Source of the DNA: Lentilactobacillus raoultii
GTDB lineage: Bacteria > Bacillota > Bacilli > Lactobacillales > Lactobacillaceae
Assembly (NCBI RefSeq): GCF_900411375.1
Contig: NZ_LS422989.1
Location: forward strand, 1 to 64,000
DNA: 64,000 bases
Direction of reading: 5' to 3'
Positions 16,120-26,526 of the stretch are shown one piece after another (within the stretch, counting starts at the first letter, position 1; each line of letters begins with the position of its first letter). The translations under genes and the position numbers were made by a program. A model generated the notes under the pieces. That model saw only the letters and a program-made list of their open reading frames with translations, made no database searches and was not told the origin of the DNA.

Positions 16120-18774
16120 ATGACTACAAAAAAATTATTATTAATCGACGGTAATAGCATTGCGTTCAAAGCTTTTTATGCCCTCATCAATTCATTGGAG
16201 AAATTTAAAAACAATTCAGGGTTGCACACATCGGCTATCTATGGATTTAATCGGATGCTGGACAAGGTCTTGGAAGATGAAAAACCAACGGATGTTTTAG
16301 TTGCGTTTGATGCTGGTAAGACAACGTTTCGAACCAAGTTATTTCCAGAATATAAGGGGAATCGAGCTAAAACCCCTACTGAATTGTCGGAACAATTTCC
16401 CTTTATTAGAGAATTAGTAAAGGATCGTGGAATTAAGTCCTATGAGCTGCCAAATTACGAGGCCGATGATATTATTGGGACATTAGCTAAAAAGGCTGAA
16501 GCACATGGTGATTATCAAGTTGTTATTTTAACGGGTGATCGGGATCTAACCCAATTAACGTCGGATAAAACCACTGTTCAAGTTTCAAAAACCGGTACGA
16601 CAGCACTAGAAAAATATACACCGCAATACGTTGAAGAAAAGTTAGGCGTTAAACCTTCTCAAATTGTTGATATTAAAGGACTAATGGGGGATAATTCGGA
16701 TCATTATCCGGGTGTTGAAAAAGTTGGTAAAATCACTGCCAAGAAATTGATTCAACAATTTGGGTCAATTGAGGATGTCTATCAAAATATTGACAACATC
16801 TCGGGGAAAAAGCTCAAGGAACACTTGCTAAATGATCGTGATAAGGCTGAACGGGCCAAGGTTTTGGCTACTATTAAGCGGGATGCTCCTGTCGAGGTGG
16901 CACTTGATGATCTAGCTTATCAGGGGGATGACCTTGATCAGTTAACGAATTTTTATGAACAAATGGGCTTTAAGTCATTTTTATCAAAACTTGGTGTGAA
17001 TAAAACAGCCACCGCGGAATTAACCTCAGTGAAGTATCAGAAATTAACGACTGCAAATCTAACTGAACTGGCACAATTTAAAGATGAAATTTCTTTCTAC
17101 TTGGAAATGGATGACGATAATTATCATACTGCCAACCTGGTGGGATTTGCCATTGGCCATGGCGATCAGTGGTTTGTGACAAATGAAATGGCCCTTTTGA
17201 CCTCAAAGCCGGTAGTGGACATTTTAAGCAGTTCAAAGATTCAAAAGAACGTTTTTGATGCAAAGCGAACCTATGTTGGCCTTCATCGAGTTGGTATTGA
17301 ATTAGTTAATGTCGATTTTGACATGCTGCTGGTTTCCTACTTGCTTAATACAACTAATAACAGTAATGATGTCGGGACAGTTGCTAAATTGCACGGGTTT
17401 GATAACATTAAAACGGATGAAGAGGTTTATGGCAAAGGTGCTAAGAAATCGATAAAACCTGAAACACCTGAATTTTTAAGCCATATTGTGCATAAGGCTA
17501 AGGCAATTGACCAGTTGCATAACGAAATGTTTGAAGAACTTGATAAACATAATCAAACCAAATTATATCGTGATATCGAAATCAAGATTGCGTTTGTATT
17601 AGCCAAAATGGAAATTACCGGGATTAAAGTCAATCCCCAAACGCTCGAACAAATGGGAAGTAAGTTTAAAGAACGGTTAGCCGAAATTGAACAAACCATT
17701 TTTCAAGAGGCTGGCGAAACGTTTAATATCGGTTCTCCAAAACAATTAGGCCATATTTTGTTTGAAAAAATGCATTTACCGATTTTGAAAAAGACTAAAA
17801 CCGGCTACTCAACTTCAGTTGATGTTTTGGAAAAACTGGCGCCGGATGCGCCAATTGTTCAAAATGTGCTCAACTACCGGCAGATTTCAAAGTTGCAGTC
17901 AACCTATATTGACGGTTTACTGAAAGTCATTCACCCAGATGATTCAAAGGTTCACACGCGATATCTGCAGACATTGACGCAAACTGGTCGTTTATCATCG
18001 GTAGATCCAAATCTGCAAAATATTCCGATTCGCTCTGAAGAAGGTCGGCTGATTCGGCAGGCTTTTGTACCATCACATAACGGTTGGCAAATTTGGTCGT
18101 CAGACTATTCTCAAATTGAATTGAGAGTTTTAGCTTCCATTACCGGTGATGCAAATATGCAGGAAGCCTTTCGTGAGGGCGAAGATATTCATGCCACGAC
18201 GGCTCGGCGAATTTTTGGCTTAGCTTCCAATGATGAGGTGACACCTGAGTTACGACGTCAAGCAAAGGCGGTTAACTTTGGCATTGTTTACGGAATCAGT
18301 GACTATGGTCTGGCTAACAATACGGGGATCAGCCGGAAACAGGCTCATCAATTCATTAAACGTTATTTTGAAGAGTATCCAGGCGTTAAAAAATACACAG
18401 AAGATATTGTTGACTTTGCCAAAGATCATGGGTATGTTGAAACGATTGCACATCGACGGCGTTATTTGCCAGATATTCATTCCCGAAACTTTAACTTAAG
18501 GTCATTTGCTGAGCGAACAGCAATGAATACACCAATTCAGGGTAGTGCGGCCGATATTATCAAAATTGCCATGATCAACATGATGACAGCACTAAAACCA
18601 TTAAAAACCCGAATGCTGCTTCAGGTTCATGATGAGTTAATTTTTGAAGTGCCTGAGGATGAGCTGGAAACTGTTAAGAAGCTGATTCCCCAAGTGATGG
18701 ATTCAGCCGTTAAATTGGCGATTCCGTTAAAAGTAGAAAGTCATTGGGGAAAGACTTGGTATGACGCTAAGTAA
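16120..18774 (+). CDS. polA: DNA polymerase I
   Basis: This 884-residue polymerase I fills gaps and removes primers. The N-terminal 5'-3' exonuclease domain (residues 1-290) keeps LIDGNSIAFKAFYA, NYEADDIIG and MGDNSDHYPGV. The middle domain (about 300-480) resembles a 3'-5' exonuclease, but the first carboxylate motif reads YLEMDDD instead of DTETD, so proofreading is probably lost, as in Bacillus Pol I. The polymerase domain has motif A (SSDYSQIELR, about 660), motif B (RRQAKAVNFGIVYG) and motif C (LLQVHDELIFE, about 835). The ATG at 16120 after GAGGAGAA is chosen over a GTG 14 codons upstream. Confidence 0.95.
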   Translation: MTTKKLLLIDGNSIAFKAFYALINSLEKFKNNSGLHTSAIYGFNRMLDKVLEDEKPTDVLVAFDAGKTTFRTKLFPEYKGNRAKTPTELSEQFPFIRELVKDRGIKSYELPNYEADDIIGTLAKKAEAHGDYQVVILTGDRDLTQLTSDKTTVQVSKTGTTALEKYTPQYVEEKLGVKPSQIVDIKGLMGDNSDHYPGVEKVGKITAKKLIQQFGSIEDVYQNIDNISGKKLKEHLLNDRDKAERAKVLATIKRDAPVEVALDDLAYQGDDLDQLTNFYEQMGFKSFLSKLGVNKTATAELTSVKYQKLTTANLTELAQFKDEISFYLEMDDDNYHTANLVGFAIGHGDQWFVTNEMALLTSKPVVDILSSSKIQKNVFDAKRTYVGLHRVGIELVNVDFDMLLVSYLLNTTNNSNDVGTVAKLHGFDNIKTDEEVYGKGAKKSIKPETPEFLSHIVHKAKAIDQLHNEMFEELDKHNQTKLYRDIEIKIAFVLAKMEITGIKVNPQTLEQMGSKFKERLAEIEQTIFQEAGETFNIGSPKQLGHILFEKMHLPILKKTKTGYSTSVDVLEKLAPDAPIVQNVLNYRQISKLQSTYIDGLLKVIHPDDSKVHTRYLQTLTQTGRLSSVDPNLQNIPIRSEEGRLIRQAFVPSHNGWQIWSSDYSQIELRVLASITGDANMQEAFREGEDIHATTARRIFGLASNDEVTPELRRQAKAVNFGIVYGISDYGLANNTGISRKQAHQFIKRYFEEYPGVKKYTEDIVDFAKDHGYVETIAHRRRYLPDIHSRNFNLRSFAERTAMNTPIQGSAADIIKIAMINMMTALKPLKTRMLLQVHDELIFEVPEDELETVKKLIPQVMDSAVKLAIPLKVESHWGKTWYDAK

Positions 18775-18848
18775 TTGGTGTTGTTTTTAGCGTACCCCCC
18801 CAATTAATTAACCAAACGATTGATATTTTAGATTCAAGGAGGCACTTC

Positions 18849-19691
18849 ATGCCTGAATTACCAGAAGTTGAAACGGTTCGGCGCGGCTTAACAGAATTGG
18901 TAGCCGGTAGTCGGATTAAAACCGTGGACGTCCTATATCCCAAAATGATCAATTTGTCATCGTCTGATTTTGCTCATGCACTTCAGAATCAGACAATTGA
19001 TGGAATTGATCGTCGGGGAAAATATTTATTTATAAGAATCGGCAATGGGCTAACAATTGTTTCTCATTTGAGAATGGAAGGCAAGTATGATGTTGAACCG
19101 GAGGGTGTGCCGCTAAGCAAGCATACCCATATTGTGTTTCATTTGGCAGATGGCCGCCAATTACGGTACAATGACACCCGAAAGTTCGGCCGGATGAATT
19201 TAGTCACTACTGGTCAAGAAATGACGGTAGCCGGTTTAAAAACAATTGGCCCGGAACCGACTGAAGAAACCTTAACACTTGATTACATGAGAAGAATTTT
19301 TGGCAAAAGTCGTAAGTTGATCAAACCTTTTTTATTGGATCAAAGTAACATTGCTGGATTAGGAAATATTTATGCTGATGAAGTTCTTTGGCTAAGTAAA
19401 ATTCATCCCAAGCAGCCGGTTAATACACTGTCAGTAACCGAGCTAAAAGAGCTTCGCCAAAATATTATTGAAGAAATTAAACGAGCTATTGCCGGCCACG
19501 GGACTACTGTGCACTCTTATTCCACTGCTTACGGAGAAGCCGGTAGTTTTCAAAATAATTTGAATGTTTATGGTCGTGAAGGCCAGCCGTGCTTGCGTTG
19601 TGGCACGCCAATTGAAAAAATTAAGCTGGCACAGCGAGGGACCCATTTTTGCCCGACGTGCCAAGTGATTCACGGTGATCGCCATGGCTAA
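18849..19691 (+). CDS. mutM: Formamidopyrimidine-DNA glycosylase
   Basis: This 280-residue glycosylase/AP lyase removes 8-oxoguanine. It begins MPELPEVETVRRGL, where proline 2 is the Schiff-base nucleophile and glutamate 3 is catalytic. A C-terminal zinc finger with CLRCG and CPTCQ (about 247-271) binds DNA. It lies 74 bases after polA and overlaps coaE by 8 bases, giving a repair and cofactor operon as in other lactobacilli. Confidence 0.96.
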   Translation: MPELPEVETVRRGLTELVAGSRIKTVDVLYPKMINLSSSDFAHALQNQTIDGIDRRGKYLFIRIGNGLTIVSHLRMEGKYDVEPEGVPLSKHTHIVFHLADGRQLRYNDTRKFGRMNLVTTGQEMTVAGLKTIGPEPTEETLTLDYMRRIFGKSRKLIKPFLLDQSNIAGLGNIYADEVLWLSKIHPKQPVNTLSVTELKELRQNIIEEIKRAIAGHGTTVHSYSTAYGEAGSFQNNLNVYGREGQPCLRCGTPIEKIKLAQRGTHFCPTCQVIHGDRHG

Positions 19692-20277
19692 AGTTATTGG
19701 GTTGACTGGCGGAATTGCTACTGGAAAGTCAACGGTTAGTCACTATCTTCAAACGCAAGGGGTGCCAATTATTGATGCAGATATTATTGCCCATCAGGTG
19801 CAGGCTCCCGGAGAAGATGGATTAGCAGCAATTGTCAATGAATTTGGCCCGACTGTTTTAGATGCTGATCAAAAACTTGACCGAAAGTTGCTGGGAAAGC
19901 TGGTTTTTCACCAACCGTCACGTTTAAAACGCTTGGTTCAAGTAATGGATCCTTTTATAAGAAGAGAAATCGTGAGTCGGTTGTCAGAGTATCAATCAGA
20001 GAAAATAGTGATTTTAGATGCGCCAACACTTTTTGAAAATGGGTATACTTATTTGACAGATTCGATTCTTGTTGTATATTGTGAGCCAGTGGTCCAAATG
20101 AAGCGGCTGCGGCAACGAAATCATTTAACAATCAGTCAGGCATCGGCCAGAATTAAAAGTCAGTGGCCACTACAGACAAAATGCGAATTGGCTGATACAA
20201 TTATTTATAATTCTGGTTCAGTCGCACAAACAAATAAACAAGTTGAAAAATGGTTACGAAATGAATTGAAATACTAG
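19684..20277 (+). CDS. coaE: Dephospho-CoA kinase
   Basis: This 197-residue kinase catalyses the last step of coenzyme A synthesis. The P-loop [12 protein letters not shown] occupies about residues 6-17 and DADIIAHQV near 33-41 contributes to the CoA site. The ATG at 19684 gives the conventional N-terminus [10 protein letters not shown]; the GTG at 19675 would add three residues. It overlaps the mutM end by 8 bases, so translation is probably coupled. Confidence 0.95.
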   Translation: MAKVIGLTGGIATGKSTVSHYLQTQGVPIIDADIIAHQVQAPGEDGLAAIVNEFGPTVLDADQKLDRKLLGKLVFHQPSRLKRLVQVMDPFIRREIVSRLSEYQSEKIVILDAPTLFENGYTYLTDSILVVYCEPVVQMKRLRQRNHLTISQASARIKSQWPLQTKCELADTIIYNSGSVAQTNKQVEKWLRNELKY

Positions 20278-20288
20278 AGGTGAAAGCC

Positions 20289-20783
20289 ATGCAATGTCCC
20301 CATTGTGGATATAACGGATCTAAGGTGATTGATAGTCGGCCAACTGATGATGGTCGGGTCATTCGACGTCGCCGAGAATGTGAACACTGTGGCTTTAGAT
20401 TTACAACTTTTGAACGGGTTGAAGCAACGCCGTTATTGGTGATTAAGAAAAATGGCAACCGGGAAGAATTTAACCGGGAAAAAATTTTAAAGGGTGTCGT
20501 GAGATCGGCAGAAAAACGGCCGGTTTCAATGGATGCAATCACTGATTTGGTTGATCGGGTTGAAAATAAAGTCCGTTCATCAGGTGAAAACGAAGTAACA
20601 AGTCGTCAGATCGGCGAGTATGTTATGGAAGAATTGGTTAATCTGGACGAAATTGCTTATATCCGGTTTGCAAGTGTTTATCGGCAATTTAAAGATATGT
20701 CTGTTTTTTATAAAGAGTTAAAAGAAGTTATGGAAAAGGATAAGAAAAAGAATGCCGCTAAGGAGCATCCGGAGGAAAAATAA
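20289..20783 (+). CDS. nrdR: Transcriptional repressor NrdR
   Basis: This 164-residue repressor of ribonucleotide reductase genes starts [18 protein letters not shown] zinc ribbon uses C3, C6, C31 and C34 (CPHC and CEHC), and an ATP-cone domain spans about 46-136 ([14 protein letters not shown] onward). The ATG at 20289 lies 5 bases after AGAGGTGAA, which rules out the GTG at 20280. The stop overlaps the dnaB ATG (TAATG). The grouping with dnaB and dnaI links nucleotide supply to replication start. No NrdR box is seen here; its targets lie elsewhere. Confidence 0.95.
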   Translation: MQCPHCGYNGSKVIDSRPTDDGRVIRRRRECEHCGFRFTTFERVEATPLLVIKKNGNREEFNREKILKGVVRSAEKRPVSMDAITDLVDRVENKVRSSGENEVTSRQIGEYVMEELVNLDEIAYIRFASVYRQFKDMSVFYKELKEVMEKDKKKNAAKEHPEEK

Positions 20784-22240
20784 TGTTAGATTCGGAAAAT
20801 AAATTAACGCCGGACTCAAAATATATTATTCTGAATCCAAGTGCCAATCAAAATGTTAACCGAAGTGTGTTGACAAACTTGTATTTGCCAATCATCGGTC
20901 GCGGCGCGGTTGATTTGTATGATTTACTATGGTCACTAAGTATCAGTGATCATAACCAATTAAAGCTTCACAAGCACTTTGAGTTGCAGAGTATGTTGGA
21001 TGTCGGGATTGATAAATTATTACAGTATCGACGCAAACTCGAAGCGGTTAATTTATTAACGACCTCGATTTCGCTGACTTCGGCGGATAGTTATGTTTAT
21101 TCTTTGAAAAAACCTTCTTCGGCAACTGAATTCTTAAAGACGGATGTGTTATCCATTCTTTTATTGGGAAAAGTTGGCGAGGAAACGTACCGTCGAATTG
21201 TTGCAAGGTTGTTTATTCCGACGCCCAATGTTGGTAAGGTTAGAAATGTATCGGCTTCAATCCTGGACATTTTTCAAATCCCTAGAAAGTCATTTAAAAA
21301 TATTCCAGGGCCAGTCAACACCGTAAAACGTACGATAACGGAAAATCGGGCTCAGATTGCTGCTCAAAATTTGATGCCTTCGAGTGATGAATTTGATTTT
21401 AATTTATTGTTGGATATTCTTCATAATTCTTATGTTGACTTAAATAGTGTCGAGAAAAACCGGTCCTTGATCTTGTCAGAATATGCGTTGTATGGAATGG
21501 ATGAATTGAAAATGGGAGAATTGGTTGAGAAGGCAACTAATTTGAACACAAATAAACTCAATCCAAAGTCATTAAAGTTTATTATCAACCGTGAATATAC
21601 CCAACCCGATATCAAGGGCCGGGCCATTCAGAATGTAACGGCTAAAAAGGAGTCGAAGCCCGATCCTCAAATAGCTGATTTGTTGAAGGATCCCGGTCTT
21701 CAGGCAGTCCTTCAAAGTGCTAAGGAGAATGCGCCGATTGCCTTTTTAAAAATGATTAAAGATCGACGTGGCGGCATAGTTTCCAGTAATGAAGCCTGGG
21801 CTGTCAGCAATCTTGTTTCCAAGGGGCTATTTTCCAAAGAAGTGATTAATACCTTAATTTATTATGTCTTGGTGGATTTGGGTAAAACAGCATTGAATCA
21901 AAATCTTTTTAATACAATTGCAGATCGGTGGGCTCAAAAAGGTGTTTCTGACGCCGAATCCGCTCTTTTAGAAATTAAGAAATATCAGGATGAAAGAGAA
22001 CAAAAGTCGCAAAGTGTCCAGCAGTCGTCACCCAGAAAATACGGTAGTGGACCACGTCGACGGATGGTTGAAGAGTTACCGGATTGGGCCAAAAAGCAAA
22101 AACAGGAAGATGAACAGGCGGCCAAGGAAGCAGAAGAGGCAGCCAAGGAAACTAAGGCACCGGATGCTGCTGAGCGTAAGCGGGTTAATGAAGCACTTGC
22201 CAGGATTCGAAAGCGTAAACAGCAAGGGGGTGGCGCATAA
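20783..22240 (+). CDS. dnaB: Replication initiation and helicase-loading protein DnaB (Gram-positive type)
   Basis: This 485-residue protein is not the replicative helicase but the Firmicutes DnaB that, with DnaD and DnaI, loads helicase at oriC and restarting forks. The N-terminal region (residues 1-200) is winged-helix-like. The region around residues 310-400, including NEAWAVSNLVSKGLF and following, fits a DnaD/DnaB domain 2 type. The last 70 residues are a highly charged Lys/Glu coil. It is coupled by overlapping TAATG junctions to both nrdR and dnaI. Confidence 0.9.
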   Translation: MLDSENKLTPDSKYIILNPSANQNVNRSVLTNLYLPIIGRGAVDLYDLLWSLSISDHNQLKLHKHFELQSMLDVGIDKLLQYRRKLEAVNLLTTSISLTSADSYVYSLKKPSSATEFLKTDVLSILLLGKVGEETYRRIVARLFIPTPNVGKVRNVSASILDIFQIPRKSFKNIPGPVNTVKRTITENRAQIAAQNLMPSSDEFDFNLLLDILHNSYVDLNSVEKNRSLILSEYALYGMDELKMGELVEKATNLNTNKLNPKSLKFIINREYTQPDIKGRAIQNVTAKKESKPDPQIADLLKDPGLQAVLQSAKENAPIAFLKMIKDRRGGIVSSNEAWAVSNLVSKGLFSKEVINTLIYYVLVDLGKTALNQNLFNTIADRWAQKGVSDAESALLEIKKYQDEREQKSQSVQQSSPRKYGSGPRRRMVEELPDWAKKQKQEDEQAAKEAEEAAKETKAPDAAERKRVNEALARIRKRKQQGGGA

Positions 22241-23181
22241 TGGAATCTGTTAGTAAATATATTCGACAATTTTTGAGAGAACGAACAATTAATGGTGAAG
22301 GTGCACGTAAAGGCTTTGAAGTCGCAAGCCAAAAAATAAAGGCTGATCCGGAAATTCGGAAATTTATTAATCAACATCAGTCTCAGCTGGCTGATGACGC
22401 TGCTGATCGATCAATTGCCAAATTAAGGGAATACGTCATGGTCCGGGATGCGGAAAAAAATAATCAAACTTCTTTTGTGCCAGGCTATACGCCTCAACTG
22501 ATTGTCAGCGATCACTTAATTGATGTGACTTATAAGCCGTCTGAAGAATTATTGGCAAAACGAAAGGCTGTTAGAATGGCTCGGCGGGTGACGACACTGT
22601 CAATGCCAAAAGATATTCTCAATGCCTCACTTGATGATTTTGAACAAAGTGACGGTCGGTTTGCGGCCCTTACAATGGCCGTTAATTTTTCCGATCAATA
22701 CCCGTCGCGAAAACAGTTTATGCCTGGCTGTTATTTATATGGCCCCTTTGGTGTCGGCAAAACTTACTTACTGGGTGCGGTCGCCAATGATTTGGCAAAA
22801 AGCGGTGTTTTAACAACACTTATTCATTTCCCGAGTTTTGAAAGTGAAATGAAAGCTTCCATCGGTGACAATAGTTACTTAAAGAAAATCGACTCAGTGA
22901 AAAAGTCCCAAGTTTTAATGTTGGATGATATTGGCGCCAACACATTGTCGACATGGGTGCGTGACGAAGTATTGGGCGTTATTTTGGAGTATCGAATGCA
23001 ACAACAATTACCGATGTTTTTTAGTTCCAACATTTCGATGGAAAAACTGGCTGATAGTTGGCTGACGTTTACTAATCGTGGTGAAGGGGAACCACTAAAG
23101 GCACAAAGGTTAATGCAACGGATTCGGTTTCTTTCCCGTGAAGTTAAGTTAACCGGTAGTGATCGTCGTCCAAAAAAATAA
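22240..23181 (+). CDS. dnaI: Primosomal helicase loader DnaI
   Basis: This 313-residue AAA+ ATPase delivers replicative helicase to DNA. Walker A YGPFGVGKTY is at about residues 166-175 and Walker B VLMLDDIGANT near 225. The N-terminal 120 residues form the helicase-binding region. Unlike B. subtilis DnaI, I see no obvious CXXC zinc-ribbon in that region. It is coupled to dnaB and is the last gene of the polA-to-dnaI block. Confidence 0.92.
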   Translation: MESVSKYIRQFLRERTINGEGARKGFEVASQKIKADPEIRKFINQHQSQLADDAADRSIAKLREYVMVRDAEKNNQTSFVPGYTPQLIVSDHLIDVTYKPSEELLAKRKAVRMARRVTTLSMPKDILNASLDDFEQSDGRFAALTMAVNFSDQYPSRKQFMPGCYLYGPFGVGKTYLLGAVANDLAKSGVLTTLIHFPSFESEMKASIGDNSYLKKIDSVKKSQVLMLDDIGANTLSTWVRDEVLGVILEYRMQQQLPMFFSSNISMEKLADSWLTFTNRGEGEPLKAQRLMQRIRFLSREVKLTGSDRRPKK

Positions 23182-23202
23182 TCGTTATTTTTAATTGAGT
23201 GA

Positions 23203-23231
23203 TTGACAACCACGAAAAGGCATTCTATACT
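23203..23231 (+). promoter_or_regulatory. Promoter of thrS
   Basis: TTGACA (23203-23208) and TATACT (23226-23231) are separated by an ideal 17 bases and stand just before the T-box leader. Confidence 0.8.
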
Positions 23232-23235
23232 TGAA

Positions 23236-23507
23236 AACAATGAATCAGGAAGACAAGATGATTATTTTTTGATCACAGGGAGAGTGGCACTTGACTGGAA
23301 GGCTGCTTGTTTCAAAGATGATCATTACCACTTCTTGAAAATCGGATTGCGGAAAATGCTATCCCGGATGGTTCCCGTTAGCAACCACTTGAGTGTTTTT
23401 TAAGGGTGGACTCTTGTCTACTTCTTTAAAATTCAAAAGGGTGGAACCGCGCTAAATAACGTCCCTGATGCATCAGTTAATAGACTGACGCATCAGGGAC
23501 GTTTTTT
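23236..23507 (+). promoter_or_regulatory. T-box riboswitch of thrS
   Basis: This leader senses uncharged tRNA-Thr. The conserved T-box AGGGTGGAACCGCG is at 23438-23451. It is followed by a terminator whose arms (ACGTCCCTGATGCATCAGT at 23459-23477 and its near-perfect complement to 23502) end in six Ts; pairing of the T-box with tRNA-CCA would favour the antiterminator. Stem I elements GGGAGAGTGGCAC and GGCTGC are visible, and the probable specifier is ACC at 23327-23329, a threonine codon. The specifier assignment is an inference. Confidence 0.93.
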
Positions 23508-23542
23508 GTGGTTTCAGAAAATAAAAAAGGAGCGAAAAGTTA

Positions 23543-25486
23543 ATGTCAAAACTTTCATTTGAATTTCCAGATAGTAGTGTTAAAACTTTTGATGATGGCG
23601 TTACGGCTGAAGATATTGCTAAATCAATTTCAATTAGTTTAGGGAAAAAAGCAGTCGCCGGCAAAGTGGATGGTCAGTTTGTTAATAGTAACGAACCTTT
23701 ACATAAAGGGGGCAAGGTTGAAATTGTCACTGGCGATACCAAAGATGGTTTGGCTGTTTTACGTGAAACAGCTGCTCAAGTTTTAAAAGCCGCAATTGCT
23801 GCCAGTTTTAAAGACGTGCGATTTGGTGAAAGTGCTGCGGATGACGATGGCTTCTTTGTAGATACTGATAAGCCGGAATCTCAAATCAGTGTTGATCAGC
23901 TGGATGGGTTAACCAAAACAATGCAAAAGCTCATCAGTCAAGATTTGCCGATTAAGGTGACATTTTTAAACCGTGAAGATGCTTTAAAACAAGTGCAAGG
24001 CGATCCTTATCAAACCGAATTGGTTAAGGAATCGGTTAAAAATGATCAAGTTAAATTCTTTGAAATTGGCGATTTTAAATCAGTTGCTGAAGGAGCTGTT
24101 CTTCCATCAACTGGTAAAGTCAAAATCTTCAAATTGCTTTCAGTAGCGGGTGCCTATTGGCAAGGCAAATCATCTAATCCGATGCTTCAAAGAATTTATG
24201 CAACGGCTTTTAACAAACAGTCGGAGTTAGACGAAGATCTCAAGAAACGCCAAGAAGCTCACGAACGGGATCATCGAGTAATTGGAAACCAATTGGATTT
24301 GTTCTTTGTTGATCCAAAGGTTGGTGCCGGATTGCCTTACTGGATGCCAAATGGCGCTACTATTCGGCGGACAATTGAACGTTACATTGTTGACAAAGAA
24401 GTAGATAATGGCTATGAACATGTTTACACACCGGTTTTGGCCAACCTTGATCTATATAAACAATCAGGACACTGGGATCACTATCGAGAGGATATGTTCC
24501 CACCAATGGATATGGGTGATGGTGAAGAACTTGAATTACGGCCAATGAATTGTCCAAGTCATATTCAAATTTATAATCACCATATTCGCTCATATCGTGA
24601 ATTGCCATTGCGAATTGCTGAATTAGGGATGATGCATCGGTACGAAAAATCAGGTGCTTTGAGTGGTTTACAGCGGGTTCGTGAAATGACTTTAAATGAT
24701 GGTCATACGTTTGTCGCACTTGATCAAATTCAAGAAGAATTCCAAAAGATCTTGAAGTTGATGGTAGAGGTTTACCATGACTTTGATATTAATGATTACA
24801 CATTCCGTCTGAGTTACCGTGATCCGGAAAATACGGAAAAATATTTTGATGATGACAAAATGTGGAACCGTGCTCAAAGCATGTTAAAGGGTGCGATGGA
24901 TGAACTTGGGTTGGACTACGTTGAAGCCGAAGGTGAAGCCGCATTCTATGGACCAAAATTAGATGTTCAGACTAAGACTGCTTTAGGCAATGAAGAAACT
25001 TTGTCGACGATTCAACTGGACTTTATGCTACCGGAACGCTTTGATCTACATTACATCGGTGAAGATGGCAAACAACATCGACCAGTGATGATTCACCGTG
25101 GATTAGTTTCAACGATGGAACGTTTTGTTGCTTATCTAACTGAAATTTACAAAGGCGCCTTTCCAACATGGTTGGCACCACACCAAGTTAAGATTATTCC
25201 GGTTTCTCAAGACAAACATGGTGACTATGCTAAACAGGTTAATGATCAGTTGCGCAAGTTGAAAATTCGTTCCTCAGTTGATAATCGAGCTGAAAAGATG
25301 GGCTATTTGATTCGAGATGCTCAGACTCACAAGATCCCTTATACGTTAGTGGTTGGTGACGATGAAGTAAATAGTCAGAGTGTGTCAGTCCGTCGTTATG
25401 GTGAAAAGAACACCCAGTCCGAGTCACTAGAAACTTTTGTCAATGAGATTCAAAAAGACATCGCATCATATTCGCGAAACGATTAA
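23543..25486 (+). CDS. thrS: Threonyl-tRNA synthetase
   Basis: This 647-residue class II synthetase charges tRNA-Thr. It has a TGS domain (about 1-62), an editing/second-additional domain (about 70-230), a catalytic core with [11 protein letters not shown] (zinc-binding cysteine) and motif 3, and an anticodon-binding domain in the last 110 residues ([14 protein letters not shown] onward). The ATG follows AAAGGAGCG. Expression is controlled by the T-box leader, and the gene directly precedes infC-rpmI-rplT. Confidence 0.97.
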   Translation: MSKLSFEFPDSSVKTFDDGVTAEDIAKSISISLGKKAVAGKVDGQFVNSNEPLHKGGKVEIVTGDTKDGLAVLRETAAQVLKAAIAASFKDVRFGESAADDDGFFVDTDKPESQISVDQLDGLTKTMQKLISQDLPIKVTFLNREDALKQVQGDPYQTELVKESVKNDQVKFFEIGDFKSVAEGAVLPSTGKVKIFKLLSVAGAYWQGKSSNPMLQRIYATAFNKQSELDEDLKKRQEAHERDHRVIGNQLDLFFVDPKVGAGLPYWMPNGATIRRTIERYIVDKEVDNGYEHVYTPVLANLDLYKQSGHWDHYREDMFPPMDMGDGEELELRPMNCPSHIQIYNHHIRSYRELPLRIAELGMMHRYEKSGALSGLQRVREMTLNDGHTFVALDQIQEEFQKILKLMVEVYHDFDINDYTFRLSYRDPENTEKYFDDDKMWNRAQSMLKGAMDELGLDYVEAEGEAAFYGPKLDVQTKTALGNEETLSTIQLDFMLPERFDLHYIGEDGKQHRPVMIHRGLVSTMERFVAYLTEIYKGAFPTWLAPHQVKIIPVSQDKHGDYAKQVNDQLRKLKIRSSVDNRAEKMGYLIRDAQTHKIPYTLVVGDDEVNSQSVSVRRYGEKNTQSESLETFVNEIQKDIASYSRND

Positions 25487-25521
25487 TTGGATCAAGCTTG
25501 ACAACTGGGTAGTGGTTAAGT

Positions 25522-25550
25522 TTGACACAAAGATTAATCGATGATATGAT
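25522..25550 (+). promoter_or_regulatory. Promoter of infC-rpmI-rplT
   Basis: TTGACA (25522-25527) and TATGAT (25545-25550) are 17 bases apart, upstream of the L20 leader. Confidence 0.75.
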
Positions 25551-25555
25551 ATTGA

Positions 25556-25687
25556 AGTTGACATGAAAGCAGAGGCAACCCGCTTCTCGCCTTAGTAAAT
25601 AAATTTGCTGGGCATGATATCGAGTAAGAACCGTTGTTAAGTCGGTTCTATAATGATGGCGGGTGCGTTGTGTGCCCGCCATTTTTC
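25556..25687 (+). promoter_or_regulatory. Ribosomal protein L20 leader with attenuator
   Basis: The leader between the promoter and infC carries several stem segments, including AAGAACC and GGTTCT (25626-25648). It ends in a strong terminator, ATGGCGGGTGC paired with GTGCCCGCCAT (25656-25682) and a T run. Firmicutes infC-rpmI-rplT operons are repressed by L20 binding to such a leader, which mimics its 23S site. Position and terminator support this; the L20-binding fold itself was not modelled. Confidence 0.8.
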
Positions 25688-25718
25688 TGCTTTTTAAAAT
25701 ATTTGGAGGTGAAGCACC

Positions 25719-26240
25719 ATAGCTAGAGATATGATGGTGAATGAAGGAATCCGCGCCCGTGAGGTTCGGTTGATTGGTCCAAATGGTGATCAATTAGGAG
25801 TTAAATCAAAGTCCGAAGCGCTCAGATTAGCTGAGAATGCTGAGTTGGACTTAGTATTGGTTGCTCCGAAAGCAAAGCCACCGGTCGCTAAGATTCTTGA
25901 TTATGGGAAGTACCGCTTTGAGCTTCAAAAGAAAGCGCGTGAGTCCCGTAAGAAGCAAAAAGTCATCAGTGTCAAAGAAGTTCGCTTAAGTCCAACGATT
26001 GATCTGAACGATTTCAACACTAAGTTAAAAAATGCTAAGAAGTTCTTAGCAAAGGGTGAAAAAGTTCGGGTTTCAATTCGCTTCAAGGGCCGTGCCATTA
26101 CACATAAGGAAATTGGTCGAAACGTTCTTGAAAGAATGGCTAAGGAAACAGCTGAGGTTGCAACTGTTACCCAACGGCCAAAAATGGATGGTCGGAGTAT
26201 GTTCTTAATGCTTTCGCCCAAGGAACCAGATCATAAATAA
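25719..26240 (+). CDS. infC: Translation initiation factor IF-3, starting with AUA
   Basis: IF-3 (173 residues) checks start-codon pairing on the 30S subunit. Residues [13 protein letters not shown] near the N-terminus and the C-terminal domain ([12 protein letters not shown] onward) are typical. GGAGGT at 25705-25710 lies 8 bases before ATA at 25719, while the first ATG (25731) is 20 bases away, too far for good initiation. Reading from ATA gives [11 protein letters not shown]. infC genes often use AUU, AUC or AUA so that IF-3 represses its own translation; AUA here is inferred from spacing. Confidence 0.9.
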   Translation: MARDMMVNEGIRAREVRLIGPNGDQLGVKSKSEALRLAENAELDLVLVAPKAKPPVAKILDYGKYRFELQKKARESRKKQKVISVKEVRLSPTIDLNDFNTKLKNAKKFLAKGEKVRVSIRFKGRAITHKEIGRNVLERMAKETAEVATVTQRPKMDGRSMFLMLSPKEPDHK

Positions 26241-26270
26241 ATAGTTAAATTTTGAGGAGGATTTTTTTCA

Positions 26271-26465
26271 ATGCCTAAACAAAAAACTAACCGTGCTGCA
26301 GCAAAACGTTTCAAAAAAACTGCTAACGGTGGAATCAAGAGTGCCCATGCGTACACCAGTCACCGTTTTCACGGTAAGACGAAGAAACAACGTCGCCAAC
26401 TTCGTGGTACACATATGATGGATCACACTAATCTTAAGACTTACAAGAAGTTACTTGCTAAGTAA
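26271..26465 (+). CDS. rpmI: 50S ribosomal protein L35
   Basis: L35 (64 residues) starts [17 protein letters not shown] and is highly basic, with the usual HFHGKTKK-like segment (here [15 protein letters not shown]). It binds 23S rRNA. GAGGAGGA lies ahead of the ATG and the gene follows infC by 30 bases. It is in the order found in almost all bacteria and is controlled by the L20 leader. Confidence 0.97.
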   Translation: MPKQKTNRAAAKRFKKTANGGIKSAHAYTSHRFHGKTKKQRRQLRGTHMMDHTNLKTYKKLLAK

Positions 26466-26526
26466 TTTTCGTAAGTTCATGCGACTAGATTAATTATACT
26501 GATAGTTATCATAGGAGGAAATCAAA

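Noticed and set aside
20860-22240. DnaB as the replicative helicase
   Set aside because: No Walker A motif; size and context identify the Gram-positive helicase-loading protein.
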